Assembly (NCBI GenBank): GCA_030248215.1
Contig: JASANG010003165.1
Location: forward strand, 1 to 64,000
From: Enoplolaimus lenunculus
Taxonomy: Eukaryota > Nematoda > Enoplea > Enoplida > Thoracostomopsidae
Length of the DNA stretch: 64,000 nt
Direction: 5' to 3'
Shown: in pieces, positions 11,336 to 20,803 of the stretch
Numbering within the stretch: the first letter of the stretch is position 1
Layout of the letters: each line of letters begins with the position of its first letter
The notes under the pieces: generated by a model
Seen by the model: only the letters and a program-made list of their open reading frames with translations
Database searches by the model: none
Told to the model about the DNA's origin: nothing
Position numbers and translations under genes: made by a program

Positions 11336-11509
11336 ATGACAACATTTGTAAACCAACGTGGTTGTGGTTTAGGTTCAATCTTTCCAAATCTTGCACGTGT
11401 TGCTGTCCCGGCAGCAGCACGTTACCTCACGCCTCATATCTTACGTGGGGTATCAGAAACTGTAGCTTCAAAAATTGAACCCAGAACTGACAGCAGACCA
11501 GTATCTTAA
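11336..11509 (+). CDS. Short Polinton virion-associated protein (candidate)
   Basis: A frame of about 57 residues from ATG 11336. It is Gly/Arg-containing with a pattern (RGCGLGSIFPNLARVAVPAA...GVSETVASKI) like small adenovirus pVI/pX-type or Polinton accessory proteins: a glycine-rich hydrophobic stretch after basic residues. It sits directly between minor and major capsid genes. Function is unproven; assignment is by position and composition. Confidence 0.45.
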   Translation: MTTFVNQRGCGLGSIFPNLARVAVPAAARYLTPHILRGVSETVASKIEPRTDSRPVS

Positions 11510-11535
11510 GCAATCAACCGAAATTTGGAACCAAT

Positions 11536-11835
11536 TTGCATGAAGTCAATTTAAAAAATAACGAGATTGCAAAACAAGTGGCTAAAAACATTGGCAAAAG
11601 CATTGCTGCAGACTTATCTTTTCGAGCAATGTACAAAAATCAAAAAGGCTGTGGCGGCTCAAGAGGTAGAAAACGTACCGAAAAATCGAAAAGAAAACCG
11701 CATTTTGCTACTAGAACAAAAGGTGTAAAAAAGCTTAATAGTAAAAATACAGTTGATCGGAAGCACAAAAATACCCGACAGCGTACCAGACGTCAATTTA
11801 AATCCCAAGTTGTGGCATCTGATATTTTCGGTTGA
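11536..11835 (+). CDS. Short basic Polinton protein (candidate core protein)
   Basis: A frame of about 99 codons without a clear ATG at its start. It is strongly basic (GGSRGRKRTEKSKRK; KNTRQRTRRQFK), as expected of a DNA-condensing core protein or a nuclear localisation region. It lies between 11336-11509 and the major capsid gene. Whether it is expressed on its own cannot be decided from sequence. Confidence 0.4.
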   Translation: MHEVNLKNNEIAKQVAKNIGKSIAADLSFRAMYKNQKGCGGSRGRKRTEKSKRKPHFATRTKGVKKLNSKNTVDRKHKNTRQRTRRQFKSQVVASDIFG

Positions 11836-11899
11836 AGTCTTCATCAAAAACTATTTAAGAAACACTCGTACCGTTTTCTGTTTTATTTTGTTACTTGAG

Positions 11900-13242
11900 A
11901 TGGCGTCGCGGAGCAGTTTTTTGCCGTTTTCCACCCGGAAACGGGGATCACACTGGCTTGACAGTGAGTGTAATGCTGTTAAAAACGAAATTGATTTATT
12001 TTCAAGTAAAGTCATACAAACTTCTATACAAGATAACAGTTGGGTTGACATTCGGCCAAGCAACAGTATCAACGATGTCACCGCAATTAATTTTTTTATA
12101 CCCGGAAATGACGAAGAGTTTTTGGATCCTATATTTTACTTGAAAATTTGCGCAAGAATTGTAGCAGCCACTGGTAAACCATTGACTGCAGAATCCGAAA
12201 TTGCGCCAGTAAATTTGTTCGGACACTCTATGATTAAACGAATTGATATTAAATTGCAAGATAAAATAATTTCTACATCTTCAGACAATTATCCGTACCG
12301 TGCGTACATAGAAAGACTGCTAAACTTTGGAGCGGAGGTGAAACGAAACCAGTTAGCAGCTGAGGGTTATTACAAAGACACTGCTGGCTTGATTGATTCG
12401 ATGGATGCAAAGCGAAATGCTGGCTACGAAAGACGCCGAAGTATAGTATCTGAGAGCAAAAAATTTGTTTCTTTTGTTCGACTCTCAACAGATTTGGCGA
12501 CTCAGCCCCGTTTGCTTTTAAACAGAGTTGATGTTTACGTCTCTATTCATCAAACTGCAAATAATTTTCGATTAATGTACGCAATTTCAACGGTTGAACC
12601 GATTCTAGAACTATACGATGTTACTCTTTTCGTACGTCGAATTAAACTGAGTCCTCCGGTTGCAACTTTAATTGCAAACCAGCTGCGTTTGCAACCTGCA
12701 AAGTATAACGTATCGCGTGTTGTTGTGAAAGAATTTCAAATCTCTGCTGGTCGAACGCTAATTAACCGAGAAAATATTTCCCGAGGACTTCTGCCGCGAA
12801 CTGTTATCGTTATGCCCTGACCGGATCTAGTGTAAAATCACCTTTCAATTTTGTATCTAAACGGGCAAATTTTATATGTTTGTATAAAGAGAGCGAAATG
12901 GTACCGGCGGTACCTTACACGCCCAAATGGGAGGAAAACGATGCTGTTCGAGAATATTTAAGCTTGCTTAGCGTTGCTGGCAACTTTTTTTCAGATTTTG
13001 ACAATGGCACTTCGTACATGGATTATATGAAGGGTGGCTATGTTTTGTACGGTTTCGATTTAACTCCAGATGAATCGTGTTGCGCTCTACATTGCACTTC
13101 ATTAAAAAATGGTGAACTTACTCTTAAGATGCAGTTTGATGTAAAAGATATTGATCAGTCATGTACTATTGTTGTATATATGGTGTATGATAACTGTATT
13201 TATATTGATAACAATCGAAACGTCGTAACGGATTATGTTTAA
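11900..13242 (+). pseudogene. Major capsid protein region (double jelly-roll; broken fossil)
   Basis: Starting at ATG 11900, the translation shows the Polinton major capsid pattern: WVDIRPSNSIND, FFIPGNDEEFLDP, APVNLFGHSMIKRIDIKL, YPYRAYIERLLNFG, GYYKDTAGLIDSMD. The C-terminal half carries the matching signature LYGFDLTPD ... GELTLKMQF ... IDNNRNVVTDYV near its end. Members of this family resemble uncharacterised nematode proteins of the F54H12.2 type and the capsid proteins of virophages and adenoviruses. The region appears to contain about one break. It is preceded by the penton-like and small genes and followed by the protease, the usual neighbourhood. Confidence 0.82.
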
Positions 13243-13262
13243 TTTTTGTTGTCGTTGTCGTT

Positions 13263-13811
13263 ATGAATACTGCACAAATATGCGATGCCTTAAAATCTGA
13301 TTTCGCTACATCGAAATATGCAGCTGGAGTGTTCGCTGCTGATGAAATTTTCGATCACTTTGAAGTGTTACCTTGTTTATTGATTGTAAATACAGATGAT
13401 TCGATTGAACCAGGAACACACTGGATTTTACTCTGGATTGAATTAAGCGATACTGTTTTCTATTTTGACTCTTTTGGTATTAATGTTGCCGAATATAACG
13501 TACACATTAGCATTTTTCTTAAAAGATTTAGGTTTAAGTTTAGTCTTAATAATGAACAACTTCAATCACTAAATTCAAATGCATGTGGTTACTGGTGTTT
13601 ATTTGTTGCATATTATTTGAGTCGACAAATTTTGTGCAGCTTAGATACATTTTCTGAAAAGAATCGATCGATTAACGATATAATAGTAAAAAAGTTTGTC
13701 AAAAAACACTATAAATATCGTCTTCGTAGTGCATCTGAGTGCACGGGTTTACAGACTTGTTGTCTTGGAAAAATCATTGTTAACAATGGCTTTTTCCGGA
13801 AACGTTTTTGA
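13263..13811 (+). CDS. Adenain-like cysteine protease
   Basis: 182 residues from ATG 13263. Catalytic pattern of the C5/Ulp1 fold: GTHWILLWIEL (His, about residue 56), FYFDSFG (acidic residue), Gln in EQLQSLNSNACGYWCLF and the nucleophile Cys in that same CGYW motif (about 113-117). In adenoviruses and Polintons this enzyme matures capsid precursors. Its 3' end overlaps the start of the ATPase frame (ATG 13786) by about 26 bases, so the two are closely coupled. Confidence 0.87.
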   Translation: MNTAQICDALKSDFATSKYAAGVFAADEIFDHFEVLPCLLIVNTDDSIEPGTHWILLWIELSDTVFYFDSFGINVAEYNVHISIFLKRFRFKFSLNNEQLQSLNSNACGYWCLFVAYYLSRQILCSLDTFSEKNRSINDIIVKKFVKKHYKYRLRSASECTGLQTCCLGKIIVNNGFFRKRF

Positions 13812-14466
13812 GTTTGATGGAAAATTAAAGTTCCCTAGCTCTCTTATTATAATGGGTGTTTCTGGGAGTGGAAAAACTCGATGGGTTCTTAATTTGCTAA
13901 AGCACGCAAAGACCATCTTTAATACAACAGTTATCGATGGCGTTCTTTTGTGTTACGGGGTGTACCAAGACCTATACGCACAGTGTAACGAAGTAAATAT
14001 AAAAGTTGCAATGACTGAAGGTTGCAGTGAGCATGTCTTACGAGAGAACGGCATACTAGATCCATCGCAAAATACAATATTGATTTTAGATGATCTTCAT
14101 GCTGAACTTTCAAATAATCCTTTGCTTGGAAAACTGTTTTGAAAATTCAGCCACCATTTGAACACTACAGTAATTTTCATAACACAAAATCCATACCACA
14201 AAGGAACACAAACGCGCGATGTGATTTCAAATGCACATTATTTCGTTTGCCTAGCTCAACCGCGTGACAAAACAGCAATTGCAGTGCTAGCACGGCAAAT
14301 GTATCCTGGAAAAAGCAACTTTTTACTTTCAGCATATGATCAAGCAGTTTCCAACAAGTGGGGCTATTTGTTTATTGATACTCGCCCGGAAACACCTGAC
14401 ATTTTGCGTTTAAGAACTAATGTGTTTCCGAACGAAGTAATGTTTGTTTTTATTCCAAACTATTGA
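13786..14466 (+). pseudogene. FtsK/HerA-type packaging ATPase region (broken fossil)
   Basis: From ATG 13786 the translation has a Walker A (SLIIMGVSGSGKTRWV, about residue 25), Walker B (NTILILDDLHAEL) and a sensor-like segment (TTVIFITQNPYH). The end contains FVCLAQPRDKTAIAVLARQMYPG, typical of the A32-like ATPases of Polintons and large DNA viruses, which pump DNA into capsids. About one break is visible. It overlaps the protease gene at its start. Confidence 0.83.
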
Positions 14467-14513
14467 ACGTATTTTTAGGTTCAACTTTCAGAAACGTGCT
14501 AAATACAAAAACT

Positions 14514-14843
14514 ATGCATCGACTTCTAAGAAATTTTCACATATTACACGTTTTATGCTACAGCAAACCAAAAGTCAGAGAAATTATCTTAAAGAATTCA
14601 AATACCGACGTTATTCTAGCCGTAACAGAATGCATCTACAATATTTTACGCGGTGTGCCGAAACTTACAAAGCTGCATAGAAATCGATTAAAACGATACA
14701 GAAAAGTCTGTCGCAATATAGTCAGTCCTGCGACAAAATTGCAAAACAAAAAACGCATTTTAACACAACAGGGAGGTTCTGCAGTTTTACCATTAATTCT
14801 GCATCCTGTTTTAAAAGCAGTACCATGGCAGCCAAAAAAATGA
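14514..14843 (+). CDS. Conserved small basic Polinton protein (adenovirus pX-like pattern)
   Basis: About 109 residues from ATG 14514. Features: KPKVREIILKN, ECIYNILRGVPKLTK, a run of Arg/Lys (NRLKRYRKVCRN), QNKKRILTQQGG and a hydrophobic C-terminus (AVLPLILHPVLKAVPW). Proteins with this layout, a basic body then Gln-x-Gly-Gly and a hydrophobic tail, recur next to the ATPase in Polintons and related adinto-like viruses. A role as a core or membrane-active virion protein is inferred. It overlaps the next gene by 19 bases. Confidence 0.65.
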   Translation: MHRLLRNFHILHVLCYSKPKVREIILKNSNTDVILAVTECIYNILRGVPKLTKLHRNRLKRYRKVCRNIVSPATKLQNKKRILTQQGGSAVLPLILHPVLKAVPWQPKK

Positions 14844-15607
14844 TTTTATTGCCATCAGATTTTGTAGAATCAATTCAAAGACAACGCAAGATTGATATGC
14901 CACCGGATTGCAATGTGCGTCTCCAACTGGATAGAGATATGAAAGATATACTTAAAAACGACCACCTTTCAGCATATACAAAAATTGAGCGCTACAACCA
15001 AATTCTACAAAAATACCTTCGTCTAAGCTCTGCAGCAAATACTCAGATCCAAAATTCACACATCGAACAACTAAATGATACGCAAAAGAACTATATGGAC
15101 ACAATTTGCAGTTCCAGCGGTGAAGATACTACGATTCAAACTTTACTTTCAACTGTCCCTAAACGTTTTCAGCAAAATGCAAAATTGATCATTAAAGCCG
15201 TCGCTGAAGCGCAAACTCCAAAGCTAAAGTGGACACCAGACGGAGTGATTTCTATTGACGGCCATCAAATCGCCGGATCAAACATTATTGACTTGGTAAA
15301 TAATATCATGAAAACCAACCAACCGAGACACAAACCTATAGGCTATGAAAAGTTCCTTACTGCATTGTCAAAACTTCCTGTTGCAACTTCTTGGATTCCG
15401 AACGTAAAAACCCGACGACAAATAGATGAGTACAGAGTGCGACAATCGGAAGTTAACTCAAGTTTTGCAACCGGAGACAGTTTCAATAGTGCAACCTCTG
15501 TCGGAAAGGATTGCCCGAACGCAAACAAAATAAATGCTGATTTTCAAGCTACAGAACAGTTTGATCTTTTGAAAGAATGGGCGGATCTTCCAAAAAAGTT
15601 TTACTAA
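14825..15607 (+). CDS. Conserved Polinton protein of unknown function
   Basis: 260 residues from ATG 14825. The N-terminus (KKMILLPSDFVESIQRQ) and a helical part (LDRDMKDILKNDHLSAYTKIERY; ILQKYL) match a protein found beside the capsid/ATPase block in many Polintons. The middle has LKWTPDGVISIDGHQIAGSN and NIIDLVNN. The predicted helices suggest a structural or scaffold role, but I cannot assign one. It ends 192 bases before the DNA polymerase start. Confidence 0.6.
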   Translation: MAAKKMILLPSDFVESIQRQRKIDMPPDCNVRLQLDRDMKDILKNDHLSAYTKIERYNQILQKYLRLSSAANTQIQNSHIEQLNDTQKNYMDTICSSSGEDTTIQTLLSTVPKRFQQNAKLIIKAVAEAQTPKLKWTPDGVISIDGHQIAGSNIIDLVNNIMKTNQPRHKPIGYEKFLTALSKLPVATSWIPNVKTRRQIDEYRVRQSEVNSSFATGDSFNSATSVGKDCPNANKINADFQATEQFDLLKEWADLPKKFY

Positions 15608-15799
15608 TAACGGACTTCTTATTGCTTTTGTCGTGATATTTTGTCTGAACGTATGTGCAAGTGTTTTACCATAAATGTTACATTGTTTGTATATAGGTAT
15701 AGTTCTTTAATAGAAAAATAAACTTTTTGTTTCCTTAAATGCTTCAATTCAGCAGTATTTAAGTCAAGACTTGACAGCACTGAAACACTTGTTTTAAAA

Positions 15800-18700
15800 A
15801 TGAACATTGAACAGCTAGATGCACCCCTCCAAGGCTACCTGAGGAGGTACACAATAATATCAGATGCCGATTACAATGATATTATAGTCTACTTTTCTCA
15901 TGCAAAATCCATTATTTGCAACCTCTGTACTCGTTTATTGGAAGAATTAAACAGTTTTAAGCTTCATGTACGTTCAAGAATCCGCTTTGTTAAAGCGTTA
16001 GATGACGAAACATTTATTGAGGCATATTTGAGCAACCGCCAGAAACTTTTTATTCAGAGCTCCAACATACTTAATCAAATTGCATCAATTTTGCATGAAA
16101 TTGAACGTAAAGTCGACGAATTTTGTGAAGATGGTTCTGGGTGGGTAGTTGATCAAATTCAGTCAACAGACTTGCATGTTTCGCGGTACCAACCGTTGGC
16201 GGCTTCCACTTATTTAATGCTGCCGACGAATTTAAGACGAAAAAGATGTATTATTAATGTCAAAAATAATGACACACGGTGCTTTCAGTGGGCAATTCTT
16301 TCAGCGTTACATCCTGCTGACATACATCCCGAACGCGTATCGCACTACGTTGTGTATGCACATTATTACAATTTTAACGATTATACATATCCGTTTACGG
16401 TTGATCAACTGGAACATTTTGAACGGTCAATAAATGTGCCAATATTTGTCTACGGGTACGAAGAATACGTTTTCCCTATCTATATTTCAAAACTGCAAAG
16501 TTGCAATACCGATCCAGTTGCTCGTCTGCTTCTGCAAAACAGATCAAAAACGCAGTCGCATTACTGTTGGATAAAGCGATTCGATGGATTACTGTACGAT
16601 CAACGTCGCCACAAATCTCGCAAGTTTTTTTGTATGAAGTGTTTGTTTCCGTTTTATACAAACGATAAGCTACAGTTGCATTTTACAAAATGTTCGGGTA
16701 ACGCTACCACAGCAATCGATATGCCCAAAGAAGATAACAACAAGCTAATCTTTTGTCAAATGCGAAAAATACTTCGACTACCGTGCATATTTTATGCTGA
16801 CTTTGAATGTGTACTCAATCGAATAGACAGTTGTTCACAAGCTCCAAGTAGTTCGTACGCGCGAAAACTATCGGCACATACAGCCTGTGGATTTGGATTA
16901 ATTAGAATATTGCAATGTTGCAAAACCCAACCAGTTCAATATTCCGTGCCTTTAATCGAGCGTGGACCGCATGTGATTGAGCAGTTTGTGGACAAACTTT
17001 TAGAAAGTGTGGAATGCTACATTGCTGACTTTCTAGAACGTCCAAAACCAATGTGTCGTTTAACAGGCAAAGAGTGGTTAAAATATTTCGATCAGCCATA
17101 CTGCAACATTTGTCTGAAAGGTTTCAATTGTTGTAACCAGTGTGAAAACATAACTCGACGCAGGTGGTGCGTAGAATGCAGGAGACGCATTTGTCGTGAT
17201 CATTGTAAAATATGTGGTAAGTTTCGAGGTCCTGCTCATTTTTTGTGCAATATAGACTTTCAATTGAGTCAAGACATCGGCGTATTTATGCACAACTTAA
17301 AGAACTACGACGCTCACTTAATAATGCAGAAAATTGCAATTGTTGTCAAACGGCGAGGACTCAAGCTGGAATGTGTAGCGAAAACTATGGAGAAATATAT
17401 TATGTTTGCAATAGTACTTCCTAAAAGTAACTCAAGAAATATAATTCGCAGGGTTAAATTTTTAGACTCTTACCAATTCTTACCAAGTTCACTGGAAACA
17501 CTTGTAGCCAGTTTACTGCGCGATGGTGCTAGTTGTTTTACCTCAATCAACCATTTCTTTCCTAGCAAGACCGATTCTGACTTGCTAATTCGCAAAGGCA
17601 TCTATCCGTATGAATACATTGATTCTTTTGCAAAGTTTTCGGATCGTTCGCTTCCTGATATTGAACAGTTTTACAGTTCGCTAACACTTCAAAGAGTTTC
17701 CACCGAAGAGTACAACCACGCTGTACGCGTATGGGATCATTTCAAATGTGAAACGCTAGGCGACTATCACGATTTATACCTACTGACGGATGTGCTCCTT
17801 CTTTGCGATGTGTTTGAAAATTTTAGAAATTTTTCACTTAAAAACTATCAACTTGATCCTGCACATTTCCTTACCCTGCCATCACTTGGTTGGGCCGCTT
17901 GCTTAAAACAATCAACGCATGTTCTTGATTTGCTCACTGACCCAGAAATGTATTCATTTTTCGAGCAAGGGATTCGCGGAGGAATATCCTGTTTAATGCG
18001 GAGACATGCAATTGCAAACAACGTTAACATCCCTGAATTATTCGATCCGACAAAACCATCTAGTTATATTGTAAGTTTCGATGCTAACAACTTGTACGGA
18101 TACACTATGAGCCTTCTCATGCCGACATCCGAGTTTGAGTGGATGAGCACAGATGAGCTGCAGCAATTGGACGTTATGGAAATAGCTATAAATGCAGAAT
18201 ACGGGTTAGCGTTAGAAGTTGATATTTGTTATCCACAAGAGCTACATGAATCACACAACAATTATCCACTCGCACCGGAAAAGTTTACAATTTTAGAATC
18301 GAATTTATCACCTTACTGCGAACGTTTGCGAGAAAAGTTAGGGTTAAAATTACAATCCCAACCGAAGCTCATTCCAACATTGCGGAACAAAACGCGTTAT
18401 ATTGTTCATTATCGAATACTACAGCTGTATGTTTCTTTAGGTTTGCGCATAACCCACATTCATCGAGCAATAAAGTTTAGACAAACCGAGTGGATGAAAC
18501 CGTACATTGTTTTTAACACGGAACAGCGAAAGCAAGCTACAAGTAACTTTCAAAAAGATTTGTTCAAGTTGCTTAATAACTCAGTGTTTGGAAAAAGTAT
18601 GGAAAATGTCAGAAATTATATAGATGTTAAGCTAGTTGCAGATCAAAACTACTTTCGCAAGCTTGTTTCAAGCGTTCGTTATGAAATGTGTGAAGTATTC

Positions 18701-19471
18701 GATAACGATCTGGTAGCTGTCAAAATGAACAAAGGACGGATCTATCTTAATAAACCAATTTATGTTGGTTTCACTGTACTAGAGCTGTCCAAACACTTGA
18801 TGTACGATTTTCACTATAACCATATGACAAGAATGTTCGCAAATTTGATACTATTGTACACCGATACCGATTCATTAACGTATTTTATCGAAACTAACAA
18901 TCTATGCGACGTGCTGAAACGAAATTCTACATTGTTCGATTTTAGTGACTATCCACACAGTCATCCACTGTATGACCAATGTAACAAAAAGGTTATGGGA
19001 AAGTTTAAAGATGAAACAAACGGTAAACCGATAGTAGAATTTGTTGGTTTGAGGTCCAAAATGTACAGTATATTGGGCGGCGGGAGTCATTCAAAAAAGC
19101 GAGCAAAAGGTGTATGTAAACCAGTGGTTAAACGCAACATCAAGCACAACGATTTTGTTACAACACTAACCGAAGGTATTTTTATGCGGCATTGCATGAT
19201 TTCGATTCAAAACGAACGGCATAAAATTTACACGGTAGAAATGAACAAAATTAGTTTGTGCGCGTTTGACGACAAGCGTTATATTTTGGATGACGGTGTG
19301 GAAACGCTTGCGTATGGACATAAAGATATTCCACCGATTGTAAGTTTAACAACTTGCGTTTTTTCACACAAAATTTATTTCATGGTTTCGTCAGTGTCAT
19401 TCAACAAAATTCAACAAACAACAAACAATTATTGCAGTAACAAAGATTCAATGTTATCGCAATGTAAATAA
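15800..19471 (+). CDS. pPolB: Protein-primed family B DNA polymerase
   Basis: 1223 residues from ATG 15800, uninterrupted. A zinc-finger-like CMKC...HFTKC stretch precedes exonuclease motif I (YADFECV, about 331-337). Exonuclease motif II is IGVFMHNLKNYDAHL and motif III YHDLYLLTDVLLLCD. Polymerase motif A is SFDANNLYG (Asp near 761), motif B FKLLNNSVFGKS (about 920-930) and motif C YTDTDS (Asp 1022 and 1024). Together these give proofreading and polymerisation. The family copies Polinton DNA from protein-primed ends at the TIRs. The length agrees with Polinton pPolB. Its last 43 bases overlap the opposite-strand dsRBD gene tail to tail. Confidence 0.96.
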   Translation: MNIEQLDAPLQGYLRRYTIISDADYNDIIVYFSHAKSIICNLCTRLLEELNSFKLHVRSRIRFVKALDDETFIEAYLSNRQKLFIQSSNILNQIASILHEIERKVDEFCEDGSGWVVDQIQSTDLHVSRYQPLAASTYLMLPTNLRRKRCIINVKNNDTRCFQWAILSALHPADIHPERVSHYVVYAHYYNFNDYTYPFTVDQLEHFERSINVPIFVYGYEEYVFPIYISKLQSCNTDPVARLLLQNRSKTQSHYCWIKRFDGLLYDQRRHKSRKFFCMKCLFPFYTNDKLQLHFTKCSGNATTAIDMPKEDNNKLIFCQMRKILRLPCIFYADFECVLNRIDSCSQAPSSSYARKLSAHTACGFGLIRILQCCKTQPVQYSVPLIERGPHVIEQFVDKLLESVECYIADFLERPKPMCRLTGKEWLKYFDQPYCNICLKGFNCCNQCENITRRRWCVECRRRICRDHCKICGKFRGPAHFLCNIDFQLSQDIGVFMHNLKNYDAHLIMQKIAIVVKRRGLKLECVAKTMEKYIMFAIVLPKSNSRNIIRRVKFLDSYQFLPSSLETLVASLLRDGASCFTSINHFFPSKTDSDLLIRKGIYPYEYIDSFAKFSDRSLPDIEQFYSSLTLQRVSTEEYNHAVRVWDHFKCETLGDYHDLYLLTDVLLLCDVFENFRNFSLKNYQLDPAHFLTLPSLGWAACLKQSTHVLDLLTDPEMYSFFEQGIRGGISCLMRRHAIANNVNIPELFDPTKPSSYIVSFDANNLYGYTMSLLMPTSEFEWMSTDELQQLDVMEIAINAEYGLALEVDICYPQELHESHNNYPLAPEKFTILESNLSPYCERLREKLGLKLQSQPKLIPTLRNKTRYIVHYRILQLYVSLGLRITHIHRAIKFRQTEWMKPYIVFNTEQRKQATSNFQKDLFKLLNNSVFGKSMENVRNYIDVKLVADQNYFRKLVSSVRYEMCEVFDNDLVAVKMNKGRIYLNKPIYVGFTVLELSKHLMYDFHYNHMTRMFANLILLYTDTDSLTYFIETNNLCDVLKRNSTLFDFSDYPHSHPLYDQCNKKVMGKFKDETNGKPIVEFVGLRSKMYSILGGGSHSKKRAKGVCKPVVKRNIKHNDFVTTLTEGIFMRHCMISIQNERHKIYTVEMNKISLCAFDDKRYILDDGVETLAYGHKDIPPIVSLTTCVFSHKIYFMVSSVSFNKIQQTTNNYCSNKDSMLSQCK

Positions 19472-19845
19472 ATAAGGTATATTTCTTTTTTAGCAGCATC
19501 TCTGCGATTCGCAGGAAGATGTTGTGTTTGACGCTTAAGTTCACGAAGAATATCTCTCATGTTATCTATTGCATCGATGTGGTGCCGGTCGTGAACACCA
19601 AGGCGATTTCGGATACCGGCTTCTGACTGCTCAATGCCACGTAATTCGTTGAGTGCAGTCAATGCTGCAGAATGTTTGCCTTGATCTCGAAAAGTTTTAC
19701 TTTCCCCGTAAAAATCTGCGTTCCCGATGGTGAGTTTATATCGATAATGCTCGGAAGGAGTTGCAGCAATTTTTTCATACACAAAAGCAAAGGATTCTCT
19801 AGTGTGATGTTGGATTAGCTCGTTCAGTTGCTGCTGTTCATTCAT
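19429..19845 (-). CDS. dsRNA-binding-domain protein (Polinton cargo)
   Basis: 138 residues, ATG at 19845, minus strand. Residues about 5-70 follow the double-stranded RNA-binding motif: a first helix (LNELIQHHTRE), a beta stretch (YRYKLTIGNADFYGESK) and the C-terminal helix GKHSAALTALNEL, which corresponds to the family's K-x-x-A-A-x-x-A-L region. The rest is helical and charged (DNMRDILRELKRQ). It has no catalytic domain, so it would be a stand-alone dsRNA binder. Such proteins are often virus suppressors of RNA silencing or of dsRNA sensing. That role here is inference. It converges on the polymerase gene, with a 43-base overlap. Confidence 0.65.
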   Translation of the reverse strand: MNEQQQLNELIQHHTRESFAFVYEKIAATPSEHYRYKLTIGNADFYGESKTFRDQGKHSAALTALNELRGIEQSEAGIRNRLGVHDRHHIDAIDNMRDILRELKRQTQHLPANRRDAAKKEIYLIYLHCDNIESLLLQ

Positions 19846-20245
19846 TTTTAATTAAACTGTAAAGTAAAATATGATACTGAAATTTATAAAAATTCAAGTT
19901 GGCAAGAAAACGTATATTTAACAGTGCTTATTTTGCAGGCAAGACTGAGATTAAAATTGCGGCAAACATTCTGTTACAACTGATGAAAATGCAAAAATAA
20001 TTAGATATATAAAATGTAAACGTTTAGGTGAAAAGTACTGTTTTAATACAAAGTAGATAGAAAATTTGTTTGCTTGCGGTTCGTCAACTACTACAGTTTC
20101 TAGAAACTCCTACGAGCACTCAAACACTATCTACAGAAAGTTTGCGGTAACTGTTGCTTAAATTGTGTCAGAAAACTTTTTTATTCTGCAGTCACAATAA
20201 ATCACGTAACAACAACAACAGTAACTATTTGTCACATCAGTGCGT
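19846..20245. other. AT-rich Polinton spacer between two minus-strand frames
   Basis: About 400 bp, AT-rich, with no supported gene. It should hold the 5' region of the dsRBD gene (minus strand) and the 3' end of the minus-strand frame at 20246-20803. Confidence 0.4.
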
Positions 20246-20803
20246 TTAGAACAACACATCATCTATTTCAGGATACTCGGACTGTTTTGATTTTCGCACA
20301 ACTACATCACTTGGCTGTATGCCAACTTTGACCTCAAATTTGTCTATTTCTTTCCAAGGGCAAACTGTTTCAAACGCAACCTGTTTTTCAATATGGCATT
20401 GACGGCCACTTTCATACAACTCAATTTTTTGAGAAACAATCAGTGTTCCGTAACATGTATCACTAGAATCGATACCCACGCTTGATCTTCCAATTGACTT
20501 TTTAAACTCGTATAAATTTTTTGGTTCGACAGATTTCCGCTTTAATGATTTAGGAGTTACGTATGCGCCAGCAGCTTCAACATTACTCGTTTCAACAGCA
20601 GCAATGTATCCGCGATCTGCGATGTTTGGTGACGAAATCTGATGGACAGTAACACGTGGGTCGTGTGATTTTACAGTTTTATCTCGGACAGCCTTTTCAG
20701 CATGAGTAACGACGTCTTTTTGCAGCTGGTTCGAAAAAGCCCCGAAATTGCGGGCAGATCTAGAATTGAGAACAGTAACTAAGCGATTACATACTTTGCG
20801 GTT
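20246..20803 (-). CDS. Minus-strand open frame, unknown, probably a downstream exon
   Basis: 186 codons open on the minus strand with no ATG at the head; the first usable start inside is a GTG at 20479. The residue make-up looks coding: charged, with a basic KSLKRKSVEPK patch, then the more ordered part DTCYGTLIVSQKIELYE and a C-terminus ending in EIDDVLF. TTAG and TTCTAG sites near the upstream edge (about 20765-20785, minus strand) could be splice acceptors. It may therefore be a second exon fed by the right-TIR promoter. No family recognised. Confidence 0.45.
   Translation of the reverse strand, partial: NRKVCNRLVTVLNSRSARNFGAFSNQLQKDVVTHAEKAVRDKTVKSHDPRVTVHQISSPNIADRGYIAAVETSNVEAAGAYVTPKSLKRKSVEPKNLYEFKKSIGRSSVGIDSSDTCYGTLIVSQKIELYESGRQCHIEKQVAFETVCPWKEIDKFEVKVGIQPSDVVVRKSKQSEYPEIDDVLF

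Larger units (their letters stand above)
9640..12094 (+). repeat. Triplicated Polinton segment, copy 3 (forward)
   Basis: It starts abruptly inside the integrase C-terminal region (equivalent to copy 1 position 4537) and continues through the small unknown gene and penton-like gene. Positions to about 11315 match copy 1, and positions to 12094 match the inverted copy 2. Past 12094 the element is single-copy, so copy 3 is the one continuous with the right half of the Polinton. Confidence 0.85.

Noticed and set aside
13696-13785. Upstream extension of the packaging ATPase frame
   Set aside because: It has no ATG context and overlaps the protease gene; ATG 13786 gives the family's usual N-terminus.
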